A stretch of 64,000 bases of DNA from CAZBRS01 sp964494475 (GTDB lineage: Bacteria; Myxococcota_A; UBA9042; CAZBRS01): positions 1 through 64,000 of the forward strand of contig CAZBRS010000032.1 of assembly GCA_964494475.1 (NCBI GenBank), in the 5' to 3' direction. The first letter of the stretch is position 1, and every line of letters begins with the position of its first letter. The position numbers and the translations under genes are program-made. The notes beneath the pieces were generated by a model. The model was not told the DNA's origin and searched no databases. It saw only the letters and a list, made by a program, of their open reading frames with translations. Shown here piece after piece: positions 24,706-32,549 of this stretch.

Positions 24706-27030
24706 ATGCGCGAAGCGCTCCTCCATCCGTTCTTCCGTTTCGTCCTCGCGAAGCGCTGGTGGATCGTCGGTGTGTACGCCGCGCTGCTGGCGGCCAGCGT
24801 GCCCTTCGCGCTCAAGGTCGACCAGGACAACGCGATCGACCGGCTCATCGTCCAGGACGACCCCGACTACCTGGCCACGCAGGCCTTCGCCAAGGTATTC
24901 GGCGCCGGCGAGTACGTGGTGCTGTTCGCCGAGACCGATCGCCCCTTCGCGCCCGAGGTCCTCGCCGCGTTGCAGGCGCTCGAGGCGAAGCTGTCGGGCA
25001 TCCCGAGGGTCAGCCTCAACTCGGTGTTCACCGTCTACCACCGCGCGCGCCCCGACGCCGATCCCGCGGCCGATCCCGCCGCCTTCAGGGCCTTCGTCAC
25101 GGGCACCCCGCTCTTCTCGCAGCAGGGGCTGGTGGGCGCCGGCTTCTACGGGCTGCCGCTCATCCTCGACGTGGAGGGCGCCGAGCAGCGCGTAGCGGCC
25201 CTCACCGCCATCGACGCCGCCGTCGCCGAGCGCATCGCCGCCCCGGCCCCGCTCACCGCCCTGCGCAAGGTGGGCGAGCCCTACGTGAACGACTACCTGA
25301 ACCGCGGCGCCTCCGAAGGCGGGATGAAGCAGTTCCCGCTGTTCGGGCTGTTCGTGGTGGTGCTGGTCATGGGCCTGTACCGCTCGTGGCGCACGCTGGC
25401 CGCCTTCGTCGTGGCCATGGCCGTGAACGTGGCGCTGGCGGTGGGCTACATCGGCCTGGTGGGCGGCACGTTCACCATCGTGTCGGTGCTCATCCCCATG
25501 ACCCTGCTGGTCACCTGCCTCGCCACGCTCGTCTACACGCACTCGCGCTACGTCGAGCAGCCGCCGGGGAGCGCCCTCGACGACCACCACGTGGCCGCGC
25601 TCTCGAACAAGTTCCTGGCCTGCACCGCGTCGGTGCTGGCCTCGGCCATCGGCTTCGCGGCGCTGGCCGTGTCCGACATCCGCCCCATCCGCGAGATGGG
25701 GTTGTGGCTGTCGGTGGGCCTCTTGATCACATGGGCCATCAACTTCACGCTCTTCCCCGCGCTGCAGAAGATCCTGAAGACGCCCACCCAGGCCGAGCGC
25801 AAGATCGCGGCCCAGTGGTTCCTGGGGGTCGCGGCCTGGATGCCGAAGGCCAGCTACCGCTGGCGCTGGGTCAGCGTGCCCCTGTCGCTCGTGCTCTGCG
25901 GCCTGGGCGCCGTGGCCCTGTTCGGCTTTCCGGGCGTGCTGCCCCCCATGCAGATGCTCACGCACCCGGTCGACTACGTGAACGCCGACACCGACCTCTA
26001 CAAAGACACCAAGCGCGTCGAGCAGCTCATTCCGGGCCTGTCGGTGGCCGACGTGTGGCTGCACGGCAAGGTGGGCACCTTGAATCAGCCCGAGGTGATC
26101 CGCGGCCTCGACGCCTTCCAGCGCGCCCTCGAGGCCGAGCCGCTGGTGGGCTCGGCGGTGGGCCCGACGACGGTGCTGCGCATGCTGCGCTACATCGGCG
26201 GCAACGGCGACCAGTTGCCGACCGACCCCGACGAGCTCGAGGCCCTGACCGACACGCTCGAGGGCCTGCTCGAGAGCGAGCCCCTGCTCTCGAAGTTCGT
26301 GAACAAGGGCGACATGTCCGACACGCACGTCACGCTGATCACGCGCATCAACGACTTCCCCACCTACCAGGCGCTCGGGCAGCGCGTGGCCGAGCTGTGG
26401 AAGCAGGCGGTGCAGAAGGAGCCCGCGCTCGCCGAGTTCACGGTGGGCCCCGAGGGGCCGGTCATGGCGGGCCTGGGCCGCCTGCAGACCAAGGTGTCGC
26501 ACAACCTGGTGCCCACCCTGACCGAGTCGTTCGCGCTGACCGTGCTCATCATCTTCAGCGTGTTCCTGGTGGTGTTCCGCAACGGCGCGGCGCGGCTCAT
26601 GGCCATGATCCCGTCCCTGTTCGCCATCCTCGTGATGTTCGGCCTCATGCGCCTGTTCGGCATGTCGTTGAACGTGGCGACCATCCTGATCGCCTCCACG
26701 GTGCTCGGCACCTCCGAGAACGACCAGATCCACTTCTTCTACCACTTCCTCGAGGGCAAGCAGGGCGCCACCACGGAGGCCGGCCTCCGCCACACCATGC
26801 TCATCGCCGGGCGCTCCATCTTCTTCGCCACGCTCATCAACGCGGTCGGTTTCCTGGCGTTCGCGCTCTCCGACCTGCCCCCCATCCGTCAGTTCGCGCT
26901 GCTGGCCTCCATCGCCTTCACGCTGTCGATGCTGGCCGACTTCACGGCGCTGCCCGGCGCGCTGTGGATGGTGTTCCACGACAAGCCCGACCAGCCCAGG
27001 CCCGACGGGCAGAAGGCCGGCGAGGAGTAG
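24706..27030 (+). CDS. MMPL/RND-family transporter
   Basis: Inner-membrane exporter of the MMPL (sterol-sensing-domain-like) group, which includes HpnN that moves hopanoids to the outer membrane. The 774 residues hold a first membrane helix (WWIVGVYAALLAASVPFAL), a large periplasmic loop, and a helix bundle (FPLFGLFVVVLVMGLYRSW, TIVSVLIPMTLLVTCLATLVY). A second copy of helix, loop and bundle follows (from VSVPLSLVLCGLGAVALFG; later LTVLIIFSVFLVVFRNGAAR and MLADFTALPGALWM). Polar residues in the bundle (ENDQIHFFYHF) fit the proton relay. The 39-base gap after the radical SAM gene and the 3-base gap to the next lipoprotein gene suggest one transcript. The substrate is unknown. Confidence 0.87.
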   Translation: MREALLHPFFRFVLAKRWWIVGVYAALLAASVPFALKVDQDNAIDRLIVQDDPDYLATQAFAKVFGAGEYVVLFAETDRPFAPEVLAALQALEAKLSGIPRVSLNSVFTVYHRARPDADPAADPAAFRAFVTGTPLFSQQGLVGAGFYGLPLILDVEGAEQRVAALTAIDAAVAERIAAPAPLTALRKVGEPYVNDYLNRGASEGGMKQFPLFGLFVVVLVMGLYRSWRTLAAFVVAMAVNVALAVGYIGLVGGTFTIVSVLIPMTLLVTCLATLVYTHSRYVEQPPGSALDDHHVAALSNKFLACTASVLASAIGFAALAVSDIRPIREMGLWLSVGLLITWAINFTLFPALQKILKTPTQAERKIAAQWFLGVAAWMPKASYRWRWVSVPLSLVLCGLGAVALFGFPGVLPPMQMLTHPVDYVNADTDLYKDTKRVEQLIPGLSVADVWLHGKVGTLNQPEVIRGLDAFQRALEAEPLVGSAVGPTTVLRMLRYIGGNGDQLPTDPDELEALTDTLEGLLESEPLLSKFVNKGDMSDTHVTLITRINDFPTYQALGQRVAELWKQAVQKEPALAEFTVGPEGPVMAGLGRLQTKVSHNLVPTLTESFALTVLIIFSVFLVVFRNGAARLMAMIPSLFAILVMFGLMRLFGMSLNVATILIASTVLGTSENDQIHFFYHFLEGKQGATTEAGLRHTMLIAGRSIFFATLINAVGFLAFALSDLPPIRQFALLASIAFTLSMLADFTALPGALWMVFHDKPDQPRPDGQKAGEE

Positions 27031-27033
27031 ACC

Positions 27034-27846
27034 ATGCCCCGCAGAGACACCCTGCTCGTGACCCTGGCCGCGCTCACCCTGCTCACGGGGTGCCCCTCGG
27101 CCATGCCCTGCTGCGTCGACGAGGTCGACAAGCGCCGCTGGGACGACCTGCCCCCGACGCAGCCCGAGTTGATCGCCTTCTCGCGAGAGCGGGTGCGCGA
27201 CGACCGCCCCGACGCCGACCTGGTGCTGGGCGTGATGGCGGCGTGCCGGGCGCTCAAGTTGGAGCCCGACGACGGCGAGGCGGCGGTGCTGGGCGCCATG
27301 GGCTGCTTCGAGCTGCGCGACCGCGGCACCATCCCCGACTGGCTCTGGAGGGACTGCGTGCCCCTCTCGGAGGCGGCCGTGGCCCGGCTGCCCAGGGACG
27401 CGCGGGCCCAGTACACGCTGGCCCTGAACGTGGGGCTCGAGACCCAGAACCAGAACCCCAAGGACGCGCTCCTGAACGTGGGCTGGATCCTCTCGGCGCT
27501 CGACGTGGCCCTGGCCGAGGACGAAGCCCTCGACGAGGGCGGACCCCTGCGCGTCATGGGGCTCCTCTACCTGCGCGCGCCGTCCTGGCCGACCAGCATC
27601 GGCGACCCGGAGAAGGCCCACGAGTTGCTGGTGCGCGCGGCCGCCAGCTACCCGGCCCATCCCCTGAACCACCTGGCCCTGGCCGAGGCCCTGCTGGTCG
27701 ACGCCGACTACGAGGCGGCCGTGACCGCGCTCGCCGACGCCCGGCGGGTCATCGATCCGGCCAAGCACCACTGGCGCGCCGAGCGCTACACGAAGCAGGC
27801 CGACGAGCTCGAGGCCAAGGTCAGGGCCGGGCTCGGCGCTCCGTAA
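27034..27846 (+). CDS. TPR-type lipoprotein (TatT-like)
   Basis: Lipoprotein with signal MPRRDTLLVTLAALTLLTGC (lipobox LLTGC, Cys20). The 270-residue body is helical, with TPR-like repeats. The segment PTSIGDPEKAHELLVRAA followed by HPLNHLALAEALL resembles the TatT component of TRAP-type systems and lipoproteins found with MMPL exporters. It starts three bases after the MMPL gene, so it is probably an accessory protein for that transporter. The function is inferred from context only. Confidence 0.72.
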   Translation: MPRRDTLLVTLAALTLLTGCPSAMPCCVDEVDKRRWDDLPPTQPELIAFSRERVRDDRPDADLVLGVMAACRALKLEPDDGEAAVLGAMGCFELRDRGTIPDWLWRDCVPLSEAAVARLPRDARAQYTLALNVGLETQNQNPKDALLNVGWILSALDVALAEDEALDEGGPLRVMGLLYLRAPSWPTSIGDPEKAHELLVRAAASYPAHPLNHLALAEALLVDADYEAAVTALADARRVIDPAKHHWRAERYTKQADELEAKVRAGLGAP

Positions 27847-27909
27847 ACTCGACGCCCGCCGCCGACTCGGCTACCATGACCGCAGCACCTCACCACCGCG
27901 AGGCCTTGC

Positions 27910-29238
27910 ATGATCAAGAACTTCGTGCTCGACACGAACGTCCTGCTGCATGACGCCCACGCCATCTTCGGCTTCGCCGACAACAACGTGTGCCTGCCCA
28001 TCTACGTGATCGAGGAGATCGACAACTTCAAGCGCGACCTGACCGAGTTGGGACGCAACGCGCGCGAGGTGGCCCGCAAGCTCGACGAGCTGCGCAAGGA
28101 GGGCAACCTGCGCGACGGGGTGCGCCTCGAGAACGGCGGGCACCTGCGGGTCATCTTCGCCGAGCAGGCCGCCACGAACGGCGGCGCCCGGGGCAAGTCG
28201 CCCGAGGGCAAGACCATGGACAACAAGATCCTGCAGGCGGCCCTCGAGCTCGCCGCGCACGATCCGCGCACGCCGTGCGTGCTCATCACCAAGGACATCA
28301 ACCTGCGCATCCGCGCCGACGCGCGCGGCCTGGCCGCCGAGGACTACGACCGCGAGCAGATCGACATCTCGGAGGTGTACACCGGCTTCCGCCAGGTCGA
28401 GGTGCAGGACAGCGTGCTGGCCACGTTCTTCGAGGCCCATCAGGTGGTGCTCGAGGGGATCGAGCTCTACGCCAACGAGTACGTGATCCTGACCACGCCC
28501 ACGGGCGGTCAGCCCGCCTACGGCCGCTTCGACGCCGCCAAGGGCGCGCTGGTGCCGGTGCTCGACTCGCGCCGCAAGCGCATCTTCGGCATCCGCGCCA
28601 AGAACCCCGAGCAGATGTTCGCGCTCGACGCGCTCATGAACGACGACCTCAAGCTGGTCACCCTGGTCGGCAAGGCCGGCACGGGCAAGACGCTGCTGGC
28701 ACTGGCGGCCGGGCTCGCCAAGGTGAACGACGACGGCGTGTACACCAAGCTGCTGGTCTCGCGGCCCGTCATCCCCCTGGGGCGCGACATCGGCTTCTTG
28801 CCCGGCGACATCGAAGAGAAGATGCAGCCCTGGATGAAGCCGGTGTACGACAACCTCGAGTTCCTGCTCAGCTTGAACCCCTACGCCGGCGACAGCAAGA
28901 AGGGCGGCCAGGACGAGCTGCCCATGGACGGCGTGGTCGAGGTCGAGCCGCTCACCTACCTGCGCGGCCGCAGCATCCCGAACCAGTACATCGTCATCGA
29001 CGAGTCGCAGAACCTCACGCCCCACGAGGTGAAGACCATCATCACGCGCGCGGGCGAGGGCACCAAGATCGTGCTGACGGGCGACCCCTACCAGATCGAC
29101 AACCCCTACCTCGACTCGGTGAACAACGGCCTGACCACCCTGGTGCAGAAGTTCCGCGGCCAGCCCATCTCGGGCACCGTCACGTTGATGACGGGCGAGC
29201 GCTCGCCGCTGGCCGAGGTGGCCTCGAACCTGCTTTAA
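27910..29238 (+). CDS. PIN-PhoH ATPase (PhoH2-type ribonuclease-helicase)
   Basis: Fusion of a PIN nuclease domain with a PhoH ATPase, the PhoH2 arrangement known as an RNA helicase/RNase. The 442 residues have the PIN start FVLDTNVLLHDAHAIFGF, with acidic residues in VLITKDINLRIRADA. The PhoH domain has Walker A GKAGTGKT (254-261), SRPVIPLGRDIGFLPGD, Walker B YIVIDESQNLTPHEVK and the sensor stretch IVLTGDPYQIDNPYLD. No antitoxin gene (PhoAT-like) precedes it; the 63-base gap to the upstream lipoprotein gene could hold its own promoter. Confidence 0.94.
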   Translation: MIKNFVLDTNVLLHDAHAIFGFADNNVCLPIYVIEEIDNFKRDLTELGRNAREVARKLDELRKEGNLRDGVRLENGGHLRVIFAEQAATNGGARGKSPEGKTMDNKILQAALELAAHDPRTPCVLITKDINLRIRADARGLAAEDYDREQIDISEVYTGFRQVEVQDSVLATFFEAHQVVLEGIELYANEYVILTTPTGGQPAYGRFDAAKGALVPVLDSRRKRIFGIRAKNPEQMFALDALMNDDLKLVTLVGKAGTGKTLLALAAGLAKVNDDGVYTKLLVSRPVIPLGRDIGFLPGDIEEKMQPWMKPVYDNLEFLLSLNPYAGDSKKGGQDELPMDGVVEVEPLTYLRGRSIPNQYIVIDESQNLTPHEVKTIITRAGEGTKIVLTGDPYQIDNPYLDSVNNGLTTLVQKFRGQPISGTVTLMTGERSPLAEVASNLL

Positions 29239-29266
29239 CCGGCCCCTCACGAAAGCGCCCCCACCC

Positions 29267-29467
29267 ATGAAGCCCGTCCTCGCCCTCTTCGCCCTGCTGG
29301 CCGCGCTCCTCTCGTCGGGGTGCGCGCGCGACTGCACCGCCCTGGTCGAGCAGCACTGCCGCACCGCCAGCCTCTCCGAGGCCGATTGCCGTGCGCTGGC
29401 CGAGCGGGCCGCCCGGGCCCCGAACCAGGCCTGCGAGGCCATCGCGCAGGCGCTCGAATCGCGTTGA
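29267..29467 (+). CDS. Tiny Cys-containing lipoprotein
   Basis: Unknown function. The 66-residue protein starts with a signal and lipobox (MKPVLALFALLAALLSSGC, Cys19). The mature part has only about 48 residues with four more Cys (23, 31, 41 and 56), enough for two disulfides. It lies 28 bases after the PhoH gene and 10 bases before the rhodanese-like gene. The latter joins a MauE/DoxX gene, so a role in periplasmic thiol chemistry is possible. Confidence 0.65.
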   Translation: MKPVLALFALLAALLSSGCARDCTALVEQHCRTASLSEADCRALAERAARAPNQACEAIAQALESR

Positions 29468-29477
29468 CGAGGTCCAC

Positions 29478-29969
29478 GTGCGCACCGAGACGATCCGCAC
29501 CATCCTGCGCGACGGGGCGCTGATCGCCCTGCTCTCGGCTGGATTGGCCCTGGGGGTGAACGCCCTGCGCCCCGCCGGCCTGCCCCTGGTCGCCGACAAG
29601 GAGTACCAGGTGCTCGTGCCCTGCCCCGAGGTGATGGGCGAGGCCGCCGCGCTGGAGCCCACCGACGCGTTGCTCCACGACCCGCGCACGTTGCTGCTCG
29701 ACGCCCGCGACGCCGCCGCCTTCGCCCTCTGGCACGCCCCCGGCGCCCGCTCGGTGCCCTACGACTACCTGACCCCCACGCCCCCTGAGACCGTGAACGA
29801 GATCCTGGCCTCGCGGGCGGGCCGCGTGATCGTGGTGGGCGACGGCGACGACCCCGACTCGGGCCGCGAGCTGGCGCGCGAGCTGGCGGGCAAGGGCCTG
29901 AAGAACATGGCGTACGTCAAGGGCGGGGCATCGGCCCTGAAGGCCGCCCTGACGGGGGGTCGTCCATGA
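29478..29969 (+). CDS. Membrane-anchored rhodanese-like protein without catalytic Cys
   Basis: Rhodanese-fold protein of 163 residues. GTG 29478 is chosen as start because GAGG precedes it and the next residues (RTETIRTILRDG) lead into one membrane helix (LIALLSAGLALGVNAL). The fold follows: LLLDARDAAAFALWHAPGAR (the DARD and H-x-P-G-A motifs), SVPYDY, then the active-site strand GRVIVVGDGDDPDSG and AYVKGGASAL. The loop that normally holds the sulfur-carrying Cys contains Gly and Asp instead. It is therefore probably a binding or regulatory version. Its stop overlaps the MauE/DoxX start (ATGA). Confidence 0.8.
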   Translation: MRTETIRTILRDGALIALLSAGLALGVNALRPAGLPLVADKEYQVLVPCPEVMGEAAALEPTDALLHDPRTLLLDARDAAAFALWHAPGARSVPYDYLTPTPPETVNEILASRAGRVIVVGDGDDPDSGRELARELAGKGLKNMAYVKGGASALKAALTGGRP

Positions 29970-30466
29970 GCGCGGCGACGACCTTCACCGCCTGGCGCGG
30001 GCACGGCTGGCTGGCCCTCGCCGCGCGGCTCTACCTGGGCGGCGTCTTCCTCGCGGCCTGCTGGCACAAGATCCTCGACCCGGGCGCCTTCGCCCTCGAC
30101 GTGGCCACCTACCAGTTCCTGCCCCTGCCGCTCATCAACCTGTTCGCGCTGGTGCTGCCCTGGGTCGAGCTCGTAGCCGGCGTGCTGCTGGTCGTGGGCC
30201 TGCGCGTGCGGGCCGCGGCGCTTCTGATCGCGCTCATGATGGTCGCGTTCCTGATCGCCCTGGGGCACGCGCTCCACCTGGGGCTCGACATGAGCTGCGG
30301 CTGCTTCGCCTCCAGCGGCGCCGAGGCCGACCCGATCTCGTGGAAGACCGTGCTGCGCGACGCGGGGTGGTTGGTCCTGGCGCTCTACGTGCTGGTGCTG
30401 GACCGCGACCCGCTGGGGCTCTCGCGGCTGTACCGCGCCACGAAGTCGCGCGCGAAGGCCGCATAG
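29966..30466 (+). CDS. MauE/DoxX-family membrane protein
   Basis: Four-helix membrane protein of the DoxX/MauE group, of which MauE helps form disulfides in methylamine dehydrogenase. The 166 residues have helices at LYLGGVFLAACWHKILDP, LINLFALVLPWVELVAGVL, LIALMMVAFLIALGHAL and DAGWLVLALYVLVL. The MSCGCF motif between helices three and four, followed by DPISWKTVLRD, is the MauE-like Cys pair. It overlaps the rhodanese-like gene by 4 bases and the convergent tgt gene by 82 bases. A role in redox or sulfur transfer with its neighbours is an inference. Confidence 0.82.
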   Translation: MSAATTFTAWRGHGWLALAARLYLGGVFLAACWHKILDPGAFALDVATYQFLPLPLINLFALVLPWVELVAGVLLVVGLRVRAAALLIALMMVAFLIALGHALHLGLDMSCGCFASSGAEADPISWKTVLRDAGWLVLALYVLVLDRDPLGLSRLYRATKSRAKAA

Positions 30467-31530
30467 CGATCGTCGCGGATGGCCGCGCGGATCTGCTCCA
30501 TGAGCTGCGCGTAGAACGCCAGGTTGTGCAGGGTGTTCAGCACCGCCGACAGCACCTCGTTGGCCACGAACAGGTGGCGCAGGTAGGCGCGGCTCATGCT
30601 GGTGCACGCAGGGCAGGGGCAGCCGGGCTCCACGGGGCCGAAGTCTTCGCGGAAGCGCGCGTTCTTGATGTTGATCGGGCCGTCGGAGGTGAAGAGCGTG
30701 CCGAAGCGGGCCGTGCGCGTGGGCAGCACGCAGTCGAACTGGTCGACGCCGCGGGCCACGCACTCCACGAGATCGATCGGCGTGCCCACGCCCATGAGGT
30801 AGCGCGGCGTACTGCGCGGGATGACGCCGTCGAGGAACAGGACCATCTCGTACATCAGGTCGTTCTTCTCGCCCACCGACAGCCCGCCGATCGAGGCGCC
30901 GTCGAAGGGCAGGGCCGCCAACTCCTCGGCGTGCCAGCGCCGGAGCTCGCGGTCGAGCCCGCCCTGGTGGATGCCGTAGAGCAGCAGCTCGGGGCGCGTG
31001 CGGGCGGCCAGGGCGCGCTTCTCCCAGGCCAGCGTGCGGCGCACCGAGGCCTCCATGGTGGCGCGGGGCGCGTCGATGGGCGGGCACTCGTCGAGGGGCA
31101 TCATGATGTCGGAGCCGAGGGCCTCCTGGATGCCGATCACGATCTCGGGGGTGAAGCGCAGCCTGGCCCCGTCGACGTGAGAGCGGAACGTGACCCCGTC
31201 GGCGTCGAGCTTCGCGAGGTGGCTGAGGCTGAACACCTGGTAGCCGCCGCTGTCGGTGAGGATCGAGCCCTCCCAGCCCGCGAAGCGGTGCAGCCCGCCG
31301 GCCGCGCGCACCAGTTCTTCGCCGGGCCGCAGGTGCAGGTGGTACGTATTGCCGAGGATCAGGCGGTAGCCGAGCGCCGTGAGGTCGCGCGGCAGCACGC
31401 CCTTCACCGTGCCCTGGGTGCCCACGGGCATGAACACGGGCGTCTCGATGGGGCCGTGGTGGGTGGCGAGCACCCCGCACCGGGCGCGGGAGTCGGTGGA
31501 GCCGTGGGTGAGGGTGAAGGGGTTCGGCAT
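30385..31530 (-). CDS. tgt: tRNA-guanine transglycosylase (queuine tRNA-ribosyltransferase)
   Basis: Exchanges guanine-34 for preQ1 in GUN anticodon tRNAs. The 381 residues include THHGPIETPVFMPVGTQG, LILGNTYHLHLRPG, the catalytic ILTDSGGYQVFSLS (Asp93), DIMMPLDECPP, GIHQGG, and the second Asp in FDCVLPTRTARFG. The zinc site is CPCPACTS with His downstream. The ATG at 31530 follows the CxxC paralogue gene by 7 bases. Its last 82 bases overlap the MauE/DoxX gene on the other strand. The tail ends in a Ser/Thr-rich stretch. It works with queA in the same run, but no preQ1 synthesis genes (queC, D, E, F) are in view. Confidence 0.96.
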   Translation of the reverse strand: MPNPFTLTHGSTDSRARCGVLATHHGPIETPVFMPVGTQGTVKGVLPRDLTALGYRLILGNTYHLHLRPGEELVRAAGGLHRFAGWEGSILTDSGGYQVFSLSHLAKLDADGVTFRSHVDGARLRFTPEIVIGIQEALGSDIMMPLDECPPIDAPRATMEASVRRTLAWEKRALAARTRPELLLYGIHQGGLDRELRRWHAEELAALPFDGASIGGLSVGEKNDLMYEMVLFLDGVIPRSTPRYLMGVGTPIDLVECVARGVDQFDCVLPTRTARFGTLFTSDGPINIKNARFREDFGPVEPGCPCPACTSMSRAYLRHLFVANEVLSAVLNTLHNLAFYAQLMEQIRAAIRDDRYAAFARDFVARYSRESPSGSRSSTST

Positions 31531-31537
31531 GGACCCG

Positions 31538-31972
31538 TCAGACGGTGGCCGACAGGACGAACGAGACCCCGTAGTCGAGCTTGAACTTCGCGCCGATCAC
31601 GCGGCCGGCGGAGTCCTTCAGCACGTGGGAGGGCGGCACGGCGCTCCAGCCCTTCGGGCGCCACGGATCCTCGCCCTGGTAGACGTTCACGGTCGTGGGA
31701 TCGAAGCCCTGGTAGTCGTCGACCCGGTTGAAGTAGAACTGCAGCCGGTTCGAGGCGTTGTGCTTGTCGCTGGAGTGGACCGTCACCGTCGGCGTGAGGA
31801 TCACCTGCTTGTGCTGAGACAGGTCGGGCGCGTGGTCGACCTCCTCGAGGCAGACCTCGGTGCCCACGGGCCAGTCACCGGAGACGACCCGCAGCGTGGC
31901 CAGCCCGGAGGGCAGCGTCAGGTTCATGTCGGGATCCAGGACGCCGCACACGGAGCAATGAAGGCACGTCAT
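31538..31972 (-). CDS. Unknown small protein with N-terminal CxxC pair, paralogue A
   Basis: No family recognised. The 144 residues open with MTCLHCSVCG (two overlapping CxxC pairs); there is no signal peptide. A beta-rich body follows (LATLRVVSGDWPVGTEVCL, LQFYFNRVDDYQG), with the C-terminal pattern GWSAVPPSHVLKDSAGRVIG ending in a hydrophobic strand. This tail aligns by eye with the next gene's GWMPVPTADLLRDASNRVIG, so the two are diverged duplicates. It lies between that paralogue (25-base gap) and tgt (7-base gap). The CxxC cluster could bind zinc. Confidence 0.72.
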   Translation of the reverse strand: MTCLHCSVCGVLDPDMNLTLPSGLATLRVVSGDWPVGTEVCLEEVDHAPDLSQHKQVILTPTVTVHSSDKHNASNRLQFYFNRVDDYQGFDPTTVNVYQGEDPWRPKGWSAVPPSHVLKDSAGRVIGAKFKLDYGVSFVLSATV

Positions 31973-31997
31973 GGAGCACTCCTCCCGGCCCCGCGGC

Positions 31998-32420
31998 CTA
32001 CGGCGCCGTGACGACTACCAGGTGGCCGGCCGACAGCATGATCTTGGCGCCAATCACGCGGTTGCTCGCGTCCCGCAAGAGGTCGGCCGTCGGCACAGGC
32101 ATCCACCCGTTCGGGTCGATGATGCTCTTGCCCTGGTAGGCCAGGCAGTTCACCCCGTTGTACGTCCCGTAGTTGACGTCCGCGAAGGTCACGCGGACCT
32201 TCTGCTGCTGGGACTGGCGGGTGTTGATGCGGGCTTCGGCGGCGTCGCAGAGCACGGCCTTGGCGAGGTCGGGCATGTCGTCCTGGTCGACGAGCCTGGC
32301 CGAGACCGAGGCGGCGTACGTCCCGGCCGGCACGACGAGCGTGGCGCGACCGGTCAGGGTGAGCGTCTTGTCCGAACTGGGCAGCGCGGTCCCGGAGCGG
32401 GAGCAGGTCGTGCAAGCCAT
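31998..32420 (-). CDS. Unknown small protein with N-terminal CxxC pair, paralogue B
   Basis: No family recognised. The 140 residues from ATG 32420 begin MACTTCSRSGTALPSSDK, with GGAGG nine bases upstream; a longer reading upstream lacks a ribosome site. A beta-rich domain follows (LTLTGRATLVVPAGTYAASV, KVRVTFADVNYGTYNG), ending GWMPVPTADLLRDASNRVIG and a hydrophobic strand. The C-terminal half matches paralogue A. It has its own promoter in an AT-rich patch just downstream of queA, so it is probably expressed separately from queA. Base use looks less GC-biased than neighbours. Confidence 0.72.
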   Translation of the reverse strand: MACTTCSRSGTALPSSDKTLTLTGRATLVVPAGTYAASVSARLVDQDDMPDLAKAVLCDAAEARINTRQSQQQKVRVTFADVNYGTYNGVNCLAYQGKSIIDPNGWMPVPTADLLRDASNRVIGAKIMLSAGHLVVVTAP

Positions 32421-32497
32421 GGTGACATCCTCCGCGATGACGGCGGGTAGGCCCCCCAGACCCCTAGCAGGGGGCGTTACGCTGTCGGTGCCCAAAA

Positions 32498-32526
32498 ATC
32501 GTACAGCAAACAAAAAATACAATCAA
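32498..32526 (-). promoter_or_regulatory. Sigma70-like promoter in an AT-rich patch before the CxxC paralogues and tgt
   Basis: On the minus strand: TTGATT (32521-32526), a 17-base spacer and TACGAT (32498-32503); four of six matches in each. The region 32490-32530 has long A runs on the plus strand, exceptional in this window and of UP-element character. Transcript start would be near 32491, leaving a leader of about 70 bases. Confidence 0.5.
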
Positions 32527-32549
32527 GTACTGTCGTTTCGACGGGTCCG

